Source: Anabaena catenula FACHB-362 (lineage in GTDB: Bacteria > Cyanobacteriota > Cyanobacteriia > Cyanobacteriales > Nostocaceae). From it: DNA of 64,000 nucleotides. The stretch's first letter is position 1. Each line of letters opens with the position of its first letter. The position numbers were made by a program, and so were the translations under genes. A model generated the notes under the pieces. The model ran no database searches and was not told the DNA's origin. It saw only the letters and a program-made list of their open reading frames with translations. This document shows, in pieces, positions 26,185-35,178 of this stretch. The DNA is taken from assembly GCF_014698735.1 (NCBI RefSeq), contig NZ_JACJTQ010000005.1, positions 124,001 to 188,000 of the forward strand, given 5' to 3'.

Positions 26185-26850
26185 TTAATTCTTCATTGCT
26201 AAAGTCAAACCATCAGCGATAGGAACTAAACTCAGAGTAATTCGTGAGTCTTGATGTAACTTTTGATTCAAAGAGCGAATCTTGTTAGTTTGATTATCCT
26301 GAACTTCGGAATCTGCAACTTTACCAGACCAGAGGACGTTATCAATGGCAATTAGTCCACCTGGTCGAATTAATTTGAGCGATCGCTCATAATAGTTTTC
26401 ATAGTTCCCCTTATCAGCATCAATAAACGCAAAATCAAAACTTTCCGCTTCACCAGATGCCAATAATTTATCTAAAGTTTCCAAAGCTGGAGCGATATGT
26501 AAATCGATTTTATCAGCTACCCCGGCACGTTGCCAATAACGCCGAGCAATACTGGTATATTCTTCACTCACATCACAGGCGACAATCTTACCATCTTCGG
26601 GTAAAGCCAAGGCAGTTACCAAAGAACTATAACCTGTAAAGACACCTACTTCTAAAGTTTTTTTTGCACCTATCAATTTCACCAACAAAGCCATAAATTG
26701 ACCCTGTTCTGGGGAAATCTGCATCTGAGCCATAGGCAATTGGGAGGTTTCCTGACGCAGTTGAGTTAATACATCTGGTTCTCGCAGGGAAACAGACAGC
26801 AAATAATTATACAGATTTTTTTCTAAGCCAATTGTTTGTTTTGTCATCAT
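26185..26850 (-). CDS. SAM-dependent O-methyltransferase (caffeoyl-CoA OMT family)
   Basis: A 221-residue class I methyltransferase. SAM-binding motif LEVGVFTGYSSL at about 66-77, metal/substrate-site DADKGNYENYYE and IDNVLWSGKV are diagnostic of the cation-dependent O-methyltransferase family 3. The probable substrate is a catechol-type compound; the natural one is unknown. ATG at 26850 with a second at 26847; the difference is one residue. Convergent with trhO. Confidence 0.9.
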   Translation of the reverse strand: MMTKQTIGLEKNLYNYLLSVSLREPDVLTQLRQETSQLPMAQMQISPEQGQFMALLVKLIGAKKTLEVGVFTGYSSLVTALALPEDGKIVACDVSEEYTSIARRYWQRAGVADKIDLHIAPALETLDKLLASGEAESFDFAFIDADKGNYENYYERSLKLIRPGGLIAIDNVLWSGKVADSEVQDNQTNKIRSLNQKLHQDSRITLSLVPIADGLTLAMKN

Positions 26851-27090
26851 TCAAAAATATGCCTGTCATACATAGCACAAACGGATTTTGACACAGATAC
26901 ACAGATAATATCACGTCCGTCATTTGCCTGCCGACTCTACCAAATATCTCCTCAACTCCCTTTATGTAGAGATGTTGCAAAGATGATTTTCGTTGGATTT
27001 ATTTTCAATTTCCCTTCTAAAATTAGTAAATTAATTAAAATTGTTCTCTGTAAACATTATCACACAACTAGCTTGTGTTAAAGGGGTAAA

Positions 27091-28029
27091 ATGAGCCGTC
27101 CAATTATTCTTGGGATTGTTGGTGACAGCGCTGCTGGTAAAACGACATTGACTAGAGGAATTGCTCAGGTACTTGGACCGGAGAATGTTACCCTCATATG
27201 TACAGACGATTACCATCGTTACGATCGCACACAACGGGCAGAAATTGGGATTACAGCCCTTCATCCTGACTGCAACTATTTGGATATTATGCAGCAGCAT
27301 TTATCGCTGCTACGGACTGGACAGCCCATTCTCAAGCCGGTTTACAGCCACAAAACAGGGACATTTGAGCCACCACAATATATTAAACCTAATAAATTTG
27401 TAATTATTGAAGGGTTACTAGGTTATTCTACCCGTGCAGCCCGTGATGCTTATGATGTAAAAGTATATCTTGCCCCTCCTGAACCAGTCCGCGCTGCTTG
27501 GAAAATTAAGCGGGATACACAAAAGCGTGGTTATACCCCAGAACAAGTATTAGCAGAACTAGAAAAACGTGAACCAGACTCAGAACAGTATATCCGTCCC
27601 CAGCGTCAATGGTCGGATATTGTCGTCAGTTTTTATCCCACAAAAGAGGAGGAAAATGAAACTAATGGTCATTTAAATGTGCGTTTGGTGTTGCGTCCCT
27701 CTATTCCCCATCCAGATTTTACCCAAATTACGGACTCCGGTAATGGTGATTCTCAATCAGCAGTTCGTCTGGGACTAGACAGAGATATGGGTAAACCAGT
27801 GGATGTCTTGGAAGTTGATGGTCACGCTACCTTAGAACAGGTGACTAATATAGAGCATATTATGTGTTCCGATATGCCTTATTTAAAAAATATATGCGAT
27901 CGCGAAATTAATCCAGAACTAGGTAAAATCGCGGGTACAACCGGAGAAACACTGCAAAGTTATCCCCTCGCACTTACACAGTTAATCATTACTTACCATA
28001 TGCTCAAAGCTACGCAAATTTATCAATAA
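27091..28029 (+). CDS. Phosphoribulokinase family protein without the P-loop regulatory cysteine
   Basis: A 312-residue protein of the PRK/uridine kinase family. The P-loop is GDSAAGKTT at 11-19, with CTDDYHRYDR at 37-46 and the IIEGLLGYS segment where classical PRK has EGLHPLYD. It has all the main PRK blocks (QRQWSDIVVSFYP). In the light-regulated Calvin-cycle enzyme of cyanobacteria a disulfide forms between the P-loop Cys (GDSGCGKST) and a Cys before DDYH; here the first is Ala15 while Cys37 is kept. It is therefore probably a second, redox-insensitive paralogue. ATG at 27091 with AAGGGG upstream. Activity on ribulose 5-phosphate is likely but not certain. Confidence 0.85.
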   Translation: MSRPIILGIVGDSAAGKTTLTRGIAQVLGPENVTLICTDDYHRYDRTQRAEIGITALHPDCNYLDIMQQHLSLLRTGQPILKPVYSHKTGTFEPPQYIKPNKFVIIEGLLGYSTRAARDAYDVKVYLAPPEPVRAAWKIKRDTQKRGYTPEQVLAELEKREPDSEQYIRPQRQWSDIVVSFYPTKEEENETNGHLNVRLVLRPSIPHPDFTQITDSGNGDSQSAVRLGLDRDMGKPVDVLEVDGHATLEQVTNIEHIMCSDMPYLKNICDREINPELGKIAGTTGETLQSYPLALTQLIITYHMLKATQIYQ

Positions 28030-28173
28030 GCGATTACCAGTTTCAACTGGGTATAACTAAGTAATACTGAGCAAAATTAAAGATTTTGCAAACAGGGATA
28101 ATTGGTCAAGCACATAAGAGATAAATAAATATAGCTCTACCCAATTATTCCCAATCTCAAATCCCTAATTGGT

Positions 28174-28905
28174 ATGACTTATTGCCTCAGAATTGCCGAC
28201 TTACCCGAAAATGAGCGTCCACGTGAGCGATTAATGACACATGGTGCAAAAATCTTAGCCACTGCTGAATTAATCGCTATTTTGCTGGGTACTGGACAAG
28301 GGCCGGGTAAACTTTCCGCAGTCGGCTTGGGGCAGTATATACTACAAGAGTTAGGTAAACATCAGCGTGACCCTTTAGCAGCTTTAAGGGAAGTTACACC
28401 AGCTGAGTTGATGGCAATTCCTGGTGTGGGGCCGGCAAAAGCCACAACAATTCTCGCAGCAATTGAATTAGGCAAACGTGCTTTTTTATCTCGTCCCTCA
28501 GATGGAACAGTAATTGACAGTCCCCTTGCTGCGGCTGCAACGCTTAGTCAAGACTTGATGTGGCAAAATCAAGAACGTTTTGCGGTAGTCTTATTAGATG
28601 TGAAAAATAAGTTTCTGGGAACAAAGGTAATTACTATTGGGACTGCGACGGAAACTTTAGCTTCTCCCCGTGACATTTTTCGGGAAGTAATTCGTCATGG
28701 TGCAACGCGAGCTATAGTAGCACATAATCACCCTTCTGGTAATTTAGAACCTAGTGAAGCCGATATAGAATTAACCCGGCAATTATTAGCAGGTGCAGAA
28801 CTTTTAAGTATTCCCTTATTAGACCATTTGATTTTAGGGAATGGTACTCATCAGAGTTTGCGAGAGACTACAACTCTCTGGGATGATTGTCCCCAGGGGG
28901 ATTGA
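28174..28905 (+). CDS. radC: DNA repair protein RadC (JAB/MPN domain)
   Basis: A 243-residue RadC-family protein. An N-terminal UPF0758 helix-hairpin-helix ([20 protein letters not shown], about 88-107) precedes a JAB1/MPN metalloprotease-like domain with the zinc motif [15 protein letters not shown]. Despite the name the role in repair is not established; many homologues are linked to mobile elements, but this one sits among housekeeping genes. ATG at 28174. Confidence 0.94.
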   Translation: MTYCLRIADLPENERPRERLMTHGAKILATAELIAILLGTGQGPGKLSAVGLGQYILQELGKHQRDPLAALREVTPAELMAIPGVGPAKATTILAAIELGKRAFLSRPSDGTVIDSPLAAAATLSQDLMWQNQERFAVVLLDVKNKFLGTKVITIGTATETLASPRDIFREVIRHGATRAIVAHNHPSGNLEPSEADIELTRQLLAGAELLSIPLLDHLILGNGTHQSLRETTTLWDDCPQGD

Positions 28906-28965
28906 TTCTAGTGAAATTTAACAGCACAGCTATACTAGAAATGGTGGCAAGATGAAATTACACCA

Positions 28966-30273
28966 ATGACTGAACAACCCAACACAGACTCATTGCAGAC
29001 ACCGACTGATGAAATTAAACCCAAGTCGGAAAATGATTCTTGGAAAAACCGCATTTCTGGTGTTGTCAACAAAACCACAGCCAGATTAATCCAACTCCTA
29101 CCCGTAGACCAAGTAACACAGACCATAGGACAATGGTTTACTGTCAGTGATGCCCAAGTAGCCGAAATTTTAGAGACCATTCGCGCTGAATTACCCACTA
29201 CAGAAGCGCTGCTGTTAGGAAAACCCCAAGCGGGTAAAAGCTCTATTGTCCGGGGTTTAACGGGAGTTTCTGCGGAAATTATCGGACAGGGTTTTCGTCC
29301 TCACACCCAAAATACCCAACGCTATGCTTATCCTTCCAGTGATTTGCCCTTGCTAGTTTTTACGGATACGGTGGGACTAGGAGATGTAAATCAAGATACC
29401 GAGACAATTATTCAAGAGTTAATTGGTGATTTACAAACAGAGGCTACAGGGGCTAGAGTCTTAATTCTGACTGTGAAAATTAATGATTTCGCAACTGATA
29501 CTCTGCGACAAATAGCTCAAAAATTGCGTCAACAATATCCAAATATTCCCTGTTTATTGGTGGTGACTTGCTTACATGAAATTTACCCACCGACAACAGA
29601 GGATCATCCTCATTATCCTCCAGATTTTGCAGAATTGAATCGAGCATTTACCCAAATAAAAGAGAATTTTGTAGGTTTATATAATAATGTAGTTTTGATT
29701 GATTTTACTTTAGAAGAAGATGGTTATAGTCCTGTATTTTATGGTTTAGAAGGACTGCGAGATAATTTAGCGGAACTCTTACCTGAAGCAGAATCAAAAG
29801 CAATTTATCAATTATTAGATAAACAAGCAGGGGAGAAATTAGGTAATATTTATCGGGATGCAGGAAGACGTTATATTTTACCTTTTTCGATTATGGCAGC
29901 TACTTTAGCAGCAGTGCCTTTGCCTTTTGCAACCATGCCTGTTTTAACAGCTTTGCAAGTATCAATGGTGGGATTATTGGGTAAATTATATGGGCAAACC
30001 TTGACACCATCTCAAGCTGGGGGTATTGTGAGTGCGATCGCTGGTGGTTTTGTAGCTCAAGCCGTAGCAAGAGAGTTAATTAAATTTATCCCTGGTTTTG
30101 GCAGCGTAATTGCTGCATCTTGGGCAGGTGCTTATACCTGGGCTTTAGGTGAAGGTGCTTGTGTTTATTTTGGTGATTTAATGGGTGGGAAAAAACCTGA
30201 TCCCCAGAAGATTCAAGCAGTTATGCAAGATGCATTTGAGGGTGCGAAGGAGCGATTTAAGGGGATTCATTAA
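28966..30273 (+). CDS. GTPase with C-terminal DUF697 membrane domain
   Basis: A 435-residue protein with a dynamin/Era-like G domain: P-loop LLGKPQAGKSSIVRGLTG at about 82-99, G3 DTVGLGD at about 129-135 and, at about residue 193, VVTCLHE in place of the usual TKxD. The C-terminus (about 300-420) is hydrophobic and glycine-rich, typical of DUF697, and likely associates with membrane. Function unknown; related proteins are annotated as 50S ribosome-binding GTPase-like. ATG at 28966, 60 bp after radC and probably co-transcribed. Confidence 0.86.
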   Translation: MTEQPNTDSLQTPTDEIKPKSENDSWKNRISGVVNKTTARLIQLLPVDQVTQTIGQWFTVSDAQVAEILETIRAELPTTEALLLGKPQAGKSSIVRGLTGVSAEIIGQGFRPHTQNTQRYAYPSSDLPLLVFTDTVGLGDVNQDTETIIQELIGDLQTEATGARVLILTVKINDFATDTLRQIAQKLRQQYPNIPCLLVVTCLHEIYPPTTEDHPHYPPDFAELNRAFTQIKENFVGLYNNVVLIDFTLEEDGYSPVFYGLEGLRDNLAELLPEAESKAIYQLLDKQAGEKLGNIYRDAGRRYILPFSIMAATLAAVPLPFATMPVLTALQVSMVGLLGKLYGQTLTPSQAGGIVSAIAGGFVAQAVARELIKFIPGFGSVIAASWAGAYTWALGEGACVYFGDLMGGKKPDPQKIQAVMQDAFEGAKERFKGIH

Positions 30274-30317
30274 TTGGCGTTGCTGATTAAGAGTATGATT
30301 TTGTTTCACGCAGAGGA

Positions 30318-30360
30318 GGACACTTGCGTGGGCGGGTTTCCCGACTTGAGCAAAGTGTCC
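30318..30360. repeat. Interspersed palindrome (GGACACTT...AAGTGTCC)
   Basis: A 43-bp hairpin-forming sequence with outer stem GGACACTT/AAGTGTCC and inner CGGG-TTT-CCCG. It sits within a CACGCAGAG...CGCAGAG-type dispersed repeat, as though inserted there, in the gap between the convergent GTPase and K+ channel genes. Confidence 0.55.
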
Positions 30361-30491
30361 GTCGCGCAGAGAGTAAGAGTTTGAAATCGTTGATTTTTCA
30401 ATTTCATACTTCAATTCAGCAACGCCCATTAATGTTAAGTAGATTGACTGGAGTTCCAAGATTCAATCTAAATGCATCGTTTCACAAAATA

Positions 30492-31415
30492 TCAACCCAC
30501 TTTATCTACAGGTAAGACATCATGAAAATGATTGTAGTCAACATAGCGATGTCCATCAGATGTGTGGTGCATAATATCAACAAATCTGTGATTCCATAAA
30601 ATCTGATTTGCACTATAACTATAACGAGCATGAACAACCTGTGCCACTGTTTCATCAATACCACTAACAGAAACCATCAATAAAGAATTGGTGTGAGTTA
30701 GAGATTCTGCTGTCATTCCATAGAGAGGACTAGACTCATCAATAATATGCATTACTAGCCAGGATAAAGAGAAATTAGGTGTCTGATTACGTAAAAGTTT
30801 GAGATCATAAATCCGACGGATGGAATATCCTTCTACTGTGATTTCGTCGCGCATTAAATACATCCGCATCTGTGCTTCTAAAATCATGTTCCGGCGCTGG
30901 TTAGCGGTACGAAATGTCAGCGTGGGTAATCCTTCATGGGACGTAATAACAGCTACACGGCTAAATATCACACGGGCAGTAGGTCGAGAGAAACGGGCAA
31001 AGGCTAATCCTGTCATCACAGCAATTCCCACCACACCAATCATGGCTTCAATGGTGACAATGATATTGGCATAAGTTGTTTTTGGATACATTGCACCATA
31101 GCCAATAGATGCCAAAGTTTGCACACTGAAGAAAAAGGCATCTGAAAAAGAACCTGGTTGAGCATTAGCAATACAGTCTCCTCCTAACCAGTAAGCGAAA
31201 GCAAAGAAAGCATTAATAGCTACATAAAAAATACAAATTAAGAGCAAAAAACCAAGCCAGGGAATCGTGAGGAGCAAATGGTAAGGATCACGCCAGTAAG
31301 AATGCCATGCACCCATACCCATGATCTCAAATTGTCCATTGTGAATCTTGATATGAACTCGGGGAATTATACCTTTTTTTTGCTTCCTGGACTGTCTCTG
31401 CAATCGAAATTTCAT
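30492..31415 (-). CDS. Inward-rectifier (KirBac-type) potassium channel
   Basis: A protein of about 307 residues. Two transmembrane segments (LLLTIPWLGFLLLICIFYVA and IIVTIEAMIGVVGIAVMTGL) flank a pore helix and filter TLASIGYGAMYP. The cytoplasmic C-terminal half (ARFSRPTARVIFS, then the immunoglobulin-like gating domain) is typical of KirBac. The filter keeps GYG, but the following residue, Asp in many Kir and Kv channels, is Ala here. The frame extends upstream to a TTG at 31478; the ATG at 31415 (MKFRLQRQSRKQKKG) matches the expected N-terminus better and avoids overlap with the divergent MFS gene. Confidence 0.88.
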   Translation of the reverse strand: MKFRLQRQSRKQKKGIIPRVHIKIHNGQFEIMGMGAWHSYWRDPYHLLLTIPWLGFLLLICIFYVAINAFFAFAYWLGGDCIANAQPGSFSDAFFFSVQTLASIGYGAMYPKTTYANIIVTIEAMIGVVGIAVMTGLAFARFSRPTARVIFSRVAVITSHEGLPTLTFRTANQRRNMILEAQMRMYLMRDEITVEGYSIRRIYDLKLLRNQTPNFSLSWLVMHIIDESSPLYGMTAESLTHTNSLLMVSVSGIDETVAQVVHARYSYSANQILWNHRFVDIMHHTSDGHRYVDYNHFHDVLPVDKVG

Positions 31416-31439
31416 GGGGAGTAACCAAAAGCATGATGA

Positions 31440-32684
31440 ATGGTAGTATGGCAAAAGATGAATGCAGCTATAAAGCACAAACCTGGTGGTTATTTATTCT
31501 TGATGAATCGCAATTTTTGGATTATTGCTTTAATTGCCTTTGTGAACTCCCTGAGTTTTACAATTTTAATTCCCATTATCTATCTTTATGGCAAACAATT
31601 TGGTCTGAATGATTTTCAAACCAGTTTATTATTTTCTATCTACTCTATCGCTCAATTTTTTGCAACTCCTGTCATTGGTAAATTATCCGACCGTTTTGGA
31701 CGTAAGCCTTTACTAATAATCAGTTTAGCGGGAACAGTCATCGCTAACTCCATAGCTGGAACTGCAACAACTGCGGGACTGCTTTTTTTCGCCCGATTTT
31801 TAGATGGTATCACCGGCGGGAATGCTTCTGTGGCCCAAGCGGTAATTTCTGATATCACCAGTCCCAAAAATCGCGCTCAAGCCTTTGGAATTTATGGGGC
31901 TGCAATGGGTTTAGGCTTTGTCCTAGGGCCAGCTACTAGCTTGTTAGCACAACAGTTTTCTTTGGGGGCTGCTTTTTTAGCTTCTGGTGGAGTGGCGTTT
32001 GTAGCTCTGTTAGTGACAATCTTCTTCTTACCAGAAACTCTGCAAAATCAGGCTACCAAATCCAAGAATATTTTTGATTTAGGCTTAGGAAATTTAATTA
32101 AAGGTTTGGCAATGCCGGGAGTTGGTATTTTGCTCTTCATTAATTTTTTAACAGGAACAACTTTTACTATGTTTACCTATGCTTTCCAGCCTTACTTTAT
32201 TCAAGTATTAGGTCAAAATAGTAAGTCTTTAACATTGTTATTTTTATTATTTGGCATCCTAGGTGTGATTATGCAAACCTGGGGAGTGTCTATGATGAGT
32301 AAGAAAATTGATGTAGTTAAAATATTATTTTTAGGGTTGTTTTTTCGGAGTTTTTCATTTGCTTTGATGCCAATTTGGCCTAATATTACTTATTTTGTAA
32401 TTATCAGTATCATGTTTTCAATATTTAATTCTTTAGTCCAACCCATGATTAGCACGTTAATTTCTCTGAATGCCCAACCACAAGATCAGGGAACTGCATT
32501 GGGTCTGAATGCTTCTTATTTAAGTATTTCTAATGGTATTGGCCCTGTAATTGCGGGAGTGATTGTCAAACAATCTAATCCTCTAACCTATGGATATCCT
32601 TTATATTTGGCAGGATTGTTAACATTTTTGGTTTTAGGTTTTGCCATATATAATCGGAAAAGATATACACCTCGTAATTCGTAG
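31440..32684 (+). CDS. Major facilitator superfamily transporter (DHA1/TetA-like)
   Basis: A 414-residue membrane protein with about 12 hydrophobic segments. The MFS signature GKLSDRFGRKPLL lies between TM2 and TM3, and the antiporter-type motif C GIYGAAMGLGFVLGPATS in TM5, which points to drug or metabolite efflux by proton exchange. The substrate is unknown. ATG at 31440; a second in-frame ATG at 31503 (MNRNFW) just before TM1 is an alternative. Divergent from the Kir channel, with 24 bp between the chosen starts. A hairpin follows the stop. Confidence 0.88.
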   Translation: MVVWQKMNAAIKHKPGGYLFLMNRNFWIIALIAFVNSLSFTILIPIIYLYGKQFGLNDFQTSLLFSIYSIAQFFATPVIGKLSDRFGRKPLLIISLAGTVIANSIAGTATTAGLLFFARFLDGITGGNASVAQAVISDITSPKNRAQAFGIYGAAMGLGFVLGPATSLLAQQFSLGAAFLASGGVAFVALLVTIFFLPETLQNQATKSKNIFDLGLGNLIKGLAMPGVGILLFINFLTGTTFTMFTYAFQPYFIQVLGQNSKSLTLLFLLFGILGVIMQTWGVSMMSKKIDVVKILFLGLFFRSFSFALMPIWPNITYFVIISIMFSIFNSLVQPMISTLISLNAQPQDQGTALGLNASYLSISNGIGPVIAGVIVKQSNPLTYGYPLYLAGLLTFLVLGFAIYNRKRYTPRNS

Positions 32685-32688
32685 TTCA

Positions 32689-32714
32689 TAAAAAAAGGTG
32701 GGAATTACCCACCC
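32689..32714 (-). terminator. Rho-independent terminator of the DUF2382 gene
   Basis: On the minus strand AGGGTGGG-TAATT-CCCACCT is followed directly by seven T residues (32695-32689), a canonical terminator 13 bp after the DUF2382 stop. It also lies just past the MFS stop on the plus strand and could serve both. Confidence 0.8.
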
Positions 32715-32726
32715 TAAAATTAACTA

Positions 32727-33257
32727 CTATGAAAACTTTGGTTGTTGACTTTGAGAACAGCGGTTAAACCATTCTTGATACTTTTGCTGTTGGGACTCAT
32801 TTTCTAGAATAATTGCCAATTTTATCTTCTGGCATCCATGATTTTGCTCTAGCGCGATCGCATTTAAAAGTAAACTAGCAATTTTTGGGGAACTCAACTC
32901 ACCACTGACCATGAAATTGCTGTCAAAACTTGTAAATTGCGGTATTTCTCCTATGGTTAACTCCACACCGGAAATTTCCCCTTGACTTAAATCAATTTCT
33001 GCTAGTTGTTTATGTTCGGGGCTAACTTGTTCAATAATCAACTTTTCCCGGCGGACAGGAACTTGTATCATGTAAGTTTCAATTTCTTTACGAATAATCA
33101 CCTCTCCCACTTTCTGCTTGCGGTTATTAACAACCAATTTTTCTTCTAGGAGAGAGATAATTTTTTCCTCAACCACTACTGAATATTCTGAATTGACAGA
33201 GGTATTTGTTTCTAGCTTATGGTCGTTTATTGTTTCCGAGCTTAAATATTCAGGCAT
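32727..33257 (-). CDS. DUF2382 domain protein (short)
   Basis: A 176-residue protein. Residues about 30-75 (LLEEKLVVNNRKQKVGEVIIRKEIET and VPVRREKLIIEQVSP) form half of a DUF2382 (YsnF-like) repeat; the remaining C-terminal part is unlike the family. Such proteins occur with PRC-barrel proteins in stress-response contexts, and a full PRC-DUF2382 gene lies 158 bp upstream on the same strand. Function unknown. ATG at 33257. Confidence 0.8.
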   Translation of the reverse strand: MPEYLSSETINDHKLETNTSVNSEYSVVVEEKIISLLEEKLVVNNRKQKVGEVIIRKEIETYMIQVPVRREKLIIEQVSPEHKQLAEIDLSQGEISGVELTIGEIPQFTSFDSNFMVSGELSSPKIASLLLNAIALEQNHGCQKIKLAIILENESQQQKYQEWFNRCSQSQQPKFS

Positions 33258-33330
33258 ATACTTTATTTATGATGGTTCTGTGTTAATGTCAGCCGATTTA
33301 AGATTTCTTTTTTTTCTTCAATAAAATTAG

Positions 33331-33352
33331 TTAGCCCGCCTACGCGGGCTAA
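33331..33352 (-). terminator. Perfect hairpin downstream of the PRC-barrel gene
   Basis: TTAGCCCGC and GCGGGCTAA flank a 4-base loop, 64 bp after the minus-strand stop at 33416. The minus strand continues CTAATTTTATT, a moderate T-rich tail, so it probably ends the PRC/DUF2382 transcript. Confidence 0.65.
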
Positions 33353-33415
33353 GTTAGTGTCACCTCAGCCTTACAGATAGACTGAGGGAAATAATTGCCA
33401 TTTTTTCAAAACCGG

Positions 33416-34315
33416 TTATCGTTCTTCAATCGGTAGATTAGGAGAACTTACATCTAACTCTTCACGACGCACAGTTTCTTGAGTTTCAACGTTATCTTGT
33501 TCTACAACTTTTTTAACTCTAACTTCTTCTCGGACAAATGCTTCTTTGCGAATTTCAGGTGTTTCTTCGTAAATTTCCATGCGAGTAACTTCACCTTCGC
33601 GGAAGTCAGCTTCACGAGCAGAAACAGTCCTACCAGCATCGTCCGGTGTTACACGTTCAATAACTACGTGTTCTCTTTGTACTGGTACTGATACTCGTGC
33701 CGTGTCAGTTTCTACGTGCTTACCAACTGTGACTTCGCCTGTTTTGCGGCGTTGTTTATTGGCGATGAGCCTTTCTTCATACAATCTCAGAGTCTGATGA
33801 TCTTGCTCATTTAAATTGAACAAATCAGGCTCATGTTCGTAGCTGTAGGTATCGCGGTTATAAGTTGATGTAGTGGTTGTTGCGACTCCTGGTGATGAAT
33901 CTACAGGTATTGGTGATTCGACAGGAGATGAAGCTTCTACAGGTGCGGTGCGGTACTGAGGATTGCGATATACTCCACGTACCCGTTCTTCATAGTCATA
34001 ATCTGTCGTTAGACGTTCGTTGTACTCTGGTAGATTTTCCGCTTGCTCTCTTGTTAAAGCAATGGCGTATACACGATCGGTATTATACTCAATGCGAGTG
34101 CGACCAATGGGTAGCAATACTTTCTTACCGAAAATCCAGAACCCTAAGTCAACTACTAAATAGCGAAAATGACCTTCATCGTCAACTAAAACATCATTAA
34201 CATTACCAATCTTTTCGTCAGTTCCTTCGCTGTAAACTGCGAATCCTTTAATATCTTTACCTTCAAAGGCATCGTGGTAATTAGGATCAAACTCTTGTAA
34301 TTTGTAAAGACCCAT
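33416..34315 (-). CDS. PRC-barrel and DUF2382 domain protein
   Basis: A 299-residue protein. The PRC-barrel domain occupies about residues 15-100 (IGNVNDVLVDDEGHFRYLVVDLG), followed by a low-complexity Ser/Pro/Thr linker (about 130-165) and a DUF2382 domain (about 175-285: LYEERLIANKQRRKTGEVTVGKHVET, VPVQREHVVIERVTP, VREEVRVKKVVEQ). This YsnF-type architecture is associated with general stress responses. The frame extends upstream to a TTG at 34330; the ATG at 34315 is chosen because AGGAAA sits nine bases before it and MGLYKLQEFDPNY is the expected start. Confidence 0.88.
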   Translation of the reverse strand: MGLYKLQEFDPNYHDAFEGKDIKGFAVYSEGTDEKIGNVNDVLVDDEGHFRYLVVDLGFWIFGKKVLLPIGRTRIEYNTDRVYAIALTREQAENLPEYNERLTTDYDYEERVRGVYRNPQYRTAPVEASSPVESPIPVDSSPGVATTTTSTYNRDTYSYEHEPDLFNLNEQDHQTLRLYEERLIANKQRRKTGEVTVGKHVETDTARVSVPVQREHVVIERVTPDDAGRTVSAREADFREGEVTRMEIYEETPEIRKEAFVREEVRVKKVVEQDNVETQETVRREELDVSSPNLPIEER

Positions 34316-34705
34316 TATATCTTTCCTCAAAAATATTATAGAAATAGAAATTCTTAATTCCTATGACCTATCGTAAAGTTTTATTCAATTTTCCTCCTCT
34401 CCCTATCGACTGAATTGAATTAGGCTATTTTTATCAAAAGTGATATATTATTAGGCTAAAAATTTATCTTTAGGAATAATAGAGAGACGCGGGATGAGGT
34501 CGATTCTTGTTTGACAAATAATTAGACAAATCTGAGAGTATGTTTGAAAAGTCATGAAGTTTACCTAAAAACCTCTCTCCTGCAAGGGAAGAAGCTTTAA
34601 AGTTTTTCGATAAACTTATAACTGCTATACTCTTCTTCTCTGTTCCCTGTTCCCTGCCCACACAAATAAATTCATAAATCAAACCGGATTACTATATTAC
34701 TATAT
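34316..34705. other. Intergenic region between divergent PRC-barrel and small membrane genes
   Basis: About 390 bp. It contains a TCCCTGTTCCCTG degenerate heptamer repeat (near 34645) and otherwise AT-rich DNA. A 70-codon minus-strand frame (34470-34682) runs through the repeat and is not credible. Confidence 0.4.
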
Positions 34706-34957
34706 ATGAATTTAACTCCTAAATACTTACCAATAAAAACTAAGAATATTCAAGTTCAAGAAACACCCGCTCAAGGTTCACCACCTCAAGATTCATTAAT
34801 TGATCGAGGTTTGCAAAAAGAACAATATGTTGGTATCTCTATTCTGTTACTGGGATTAATTGCTGTTGTTGGATTTTTAAATCGTAGATTTGAATATGCG
34901 TTAATCTTTGCTCTTACCCTTAGTATTATCTTAATTGTGTTTTTTCTCAATGTTTAG
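34706..34957 (+). CDS. Small hypothetical membrane protein
   Basis: An 83-residue protein with a polar N-terminal 38 residues and two hydrophobic helices near the C-terminus (about 41-57 and 64-82: ISILLLGLIAVVGFL and LIFALTLSIILIVFFL). No named family is recognised. ATG at 34706. Confidence 0.62.
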   Translation: MNLTPKYLPIKTKNIQVQETPAQGSPPQDSLIDRGLQKEQYVGISILLLGLIAVVGFLNRRFEYALIFALTLSIILIVFFLNV

Positions 34958-35178
34958 AGGGTTAGTGAGAGGTTTGGAGAGGAGTTAACATAATAAACTT
35001 GTATTAAATACTACTTTAGTGTAATATACTTTATTGTTTGTGAAAATGACCTTTTACAGTCTTTTCACCCAATTTTTCAGGGAGTAACAGGCAAAGACCA
35101 CCGGAAAAATAGCGAATTTTGAGTATCCAAACGGAAATTGCCTGTACGTCTAATCTGTTATCTTAGCCAGGTGAAAAA

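Noticed and set aside
26836-27403. Small frames overlapping the phosphoribulokinase start (both strands)
   Set aside because: They overlap a clear family gene in other frames.
34470-34682. 70-codon minus-strand frame
   Set aside because: Runs through a TCCCTGTTCCCTG repeat; no recognisable product.
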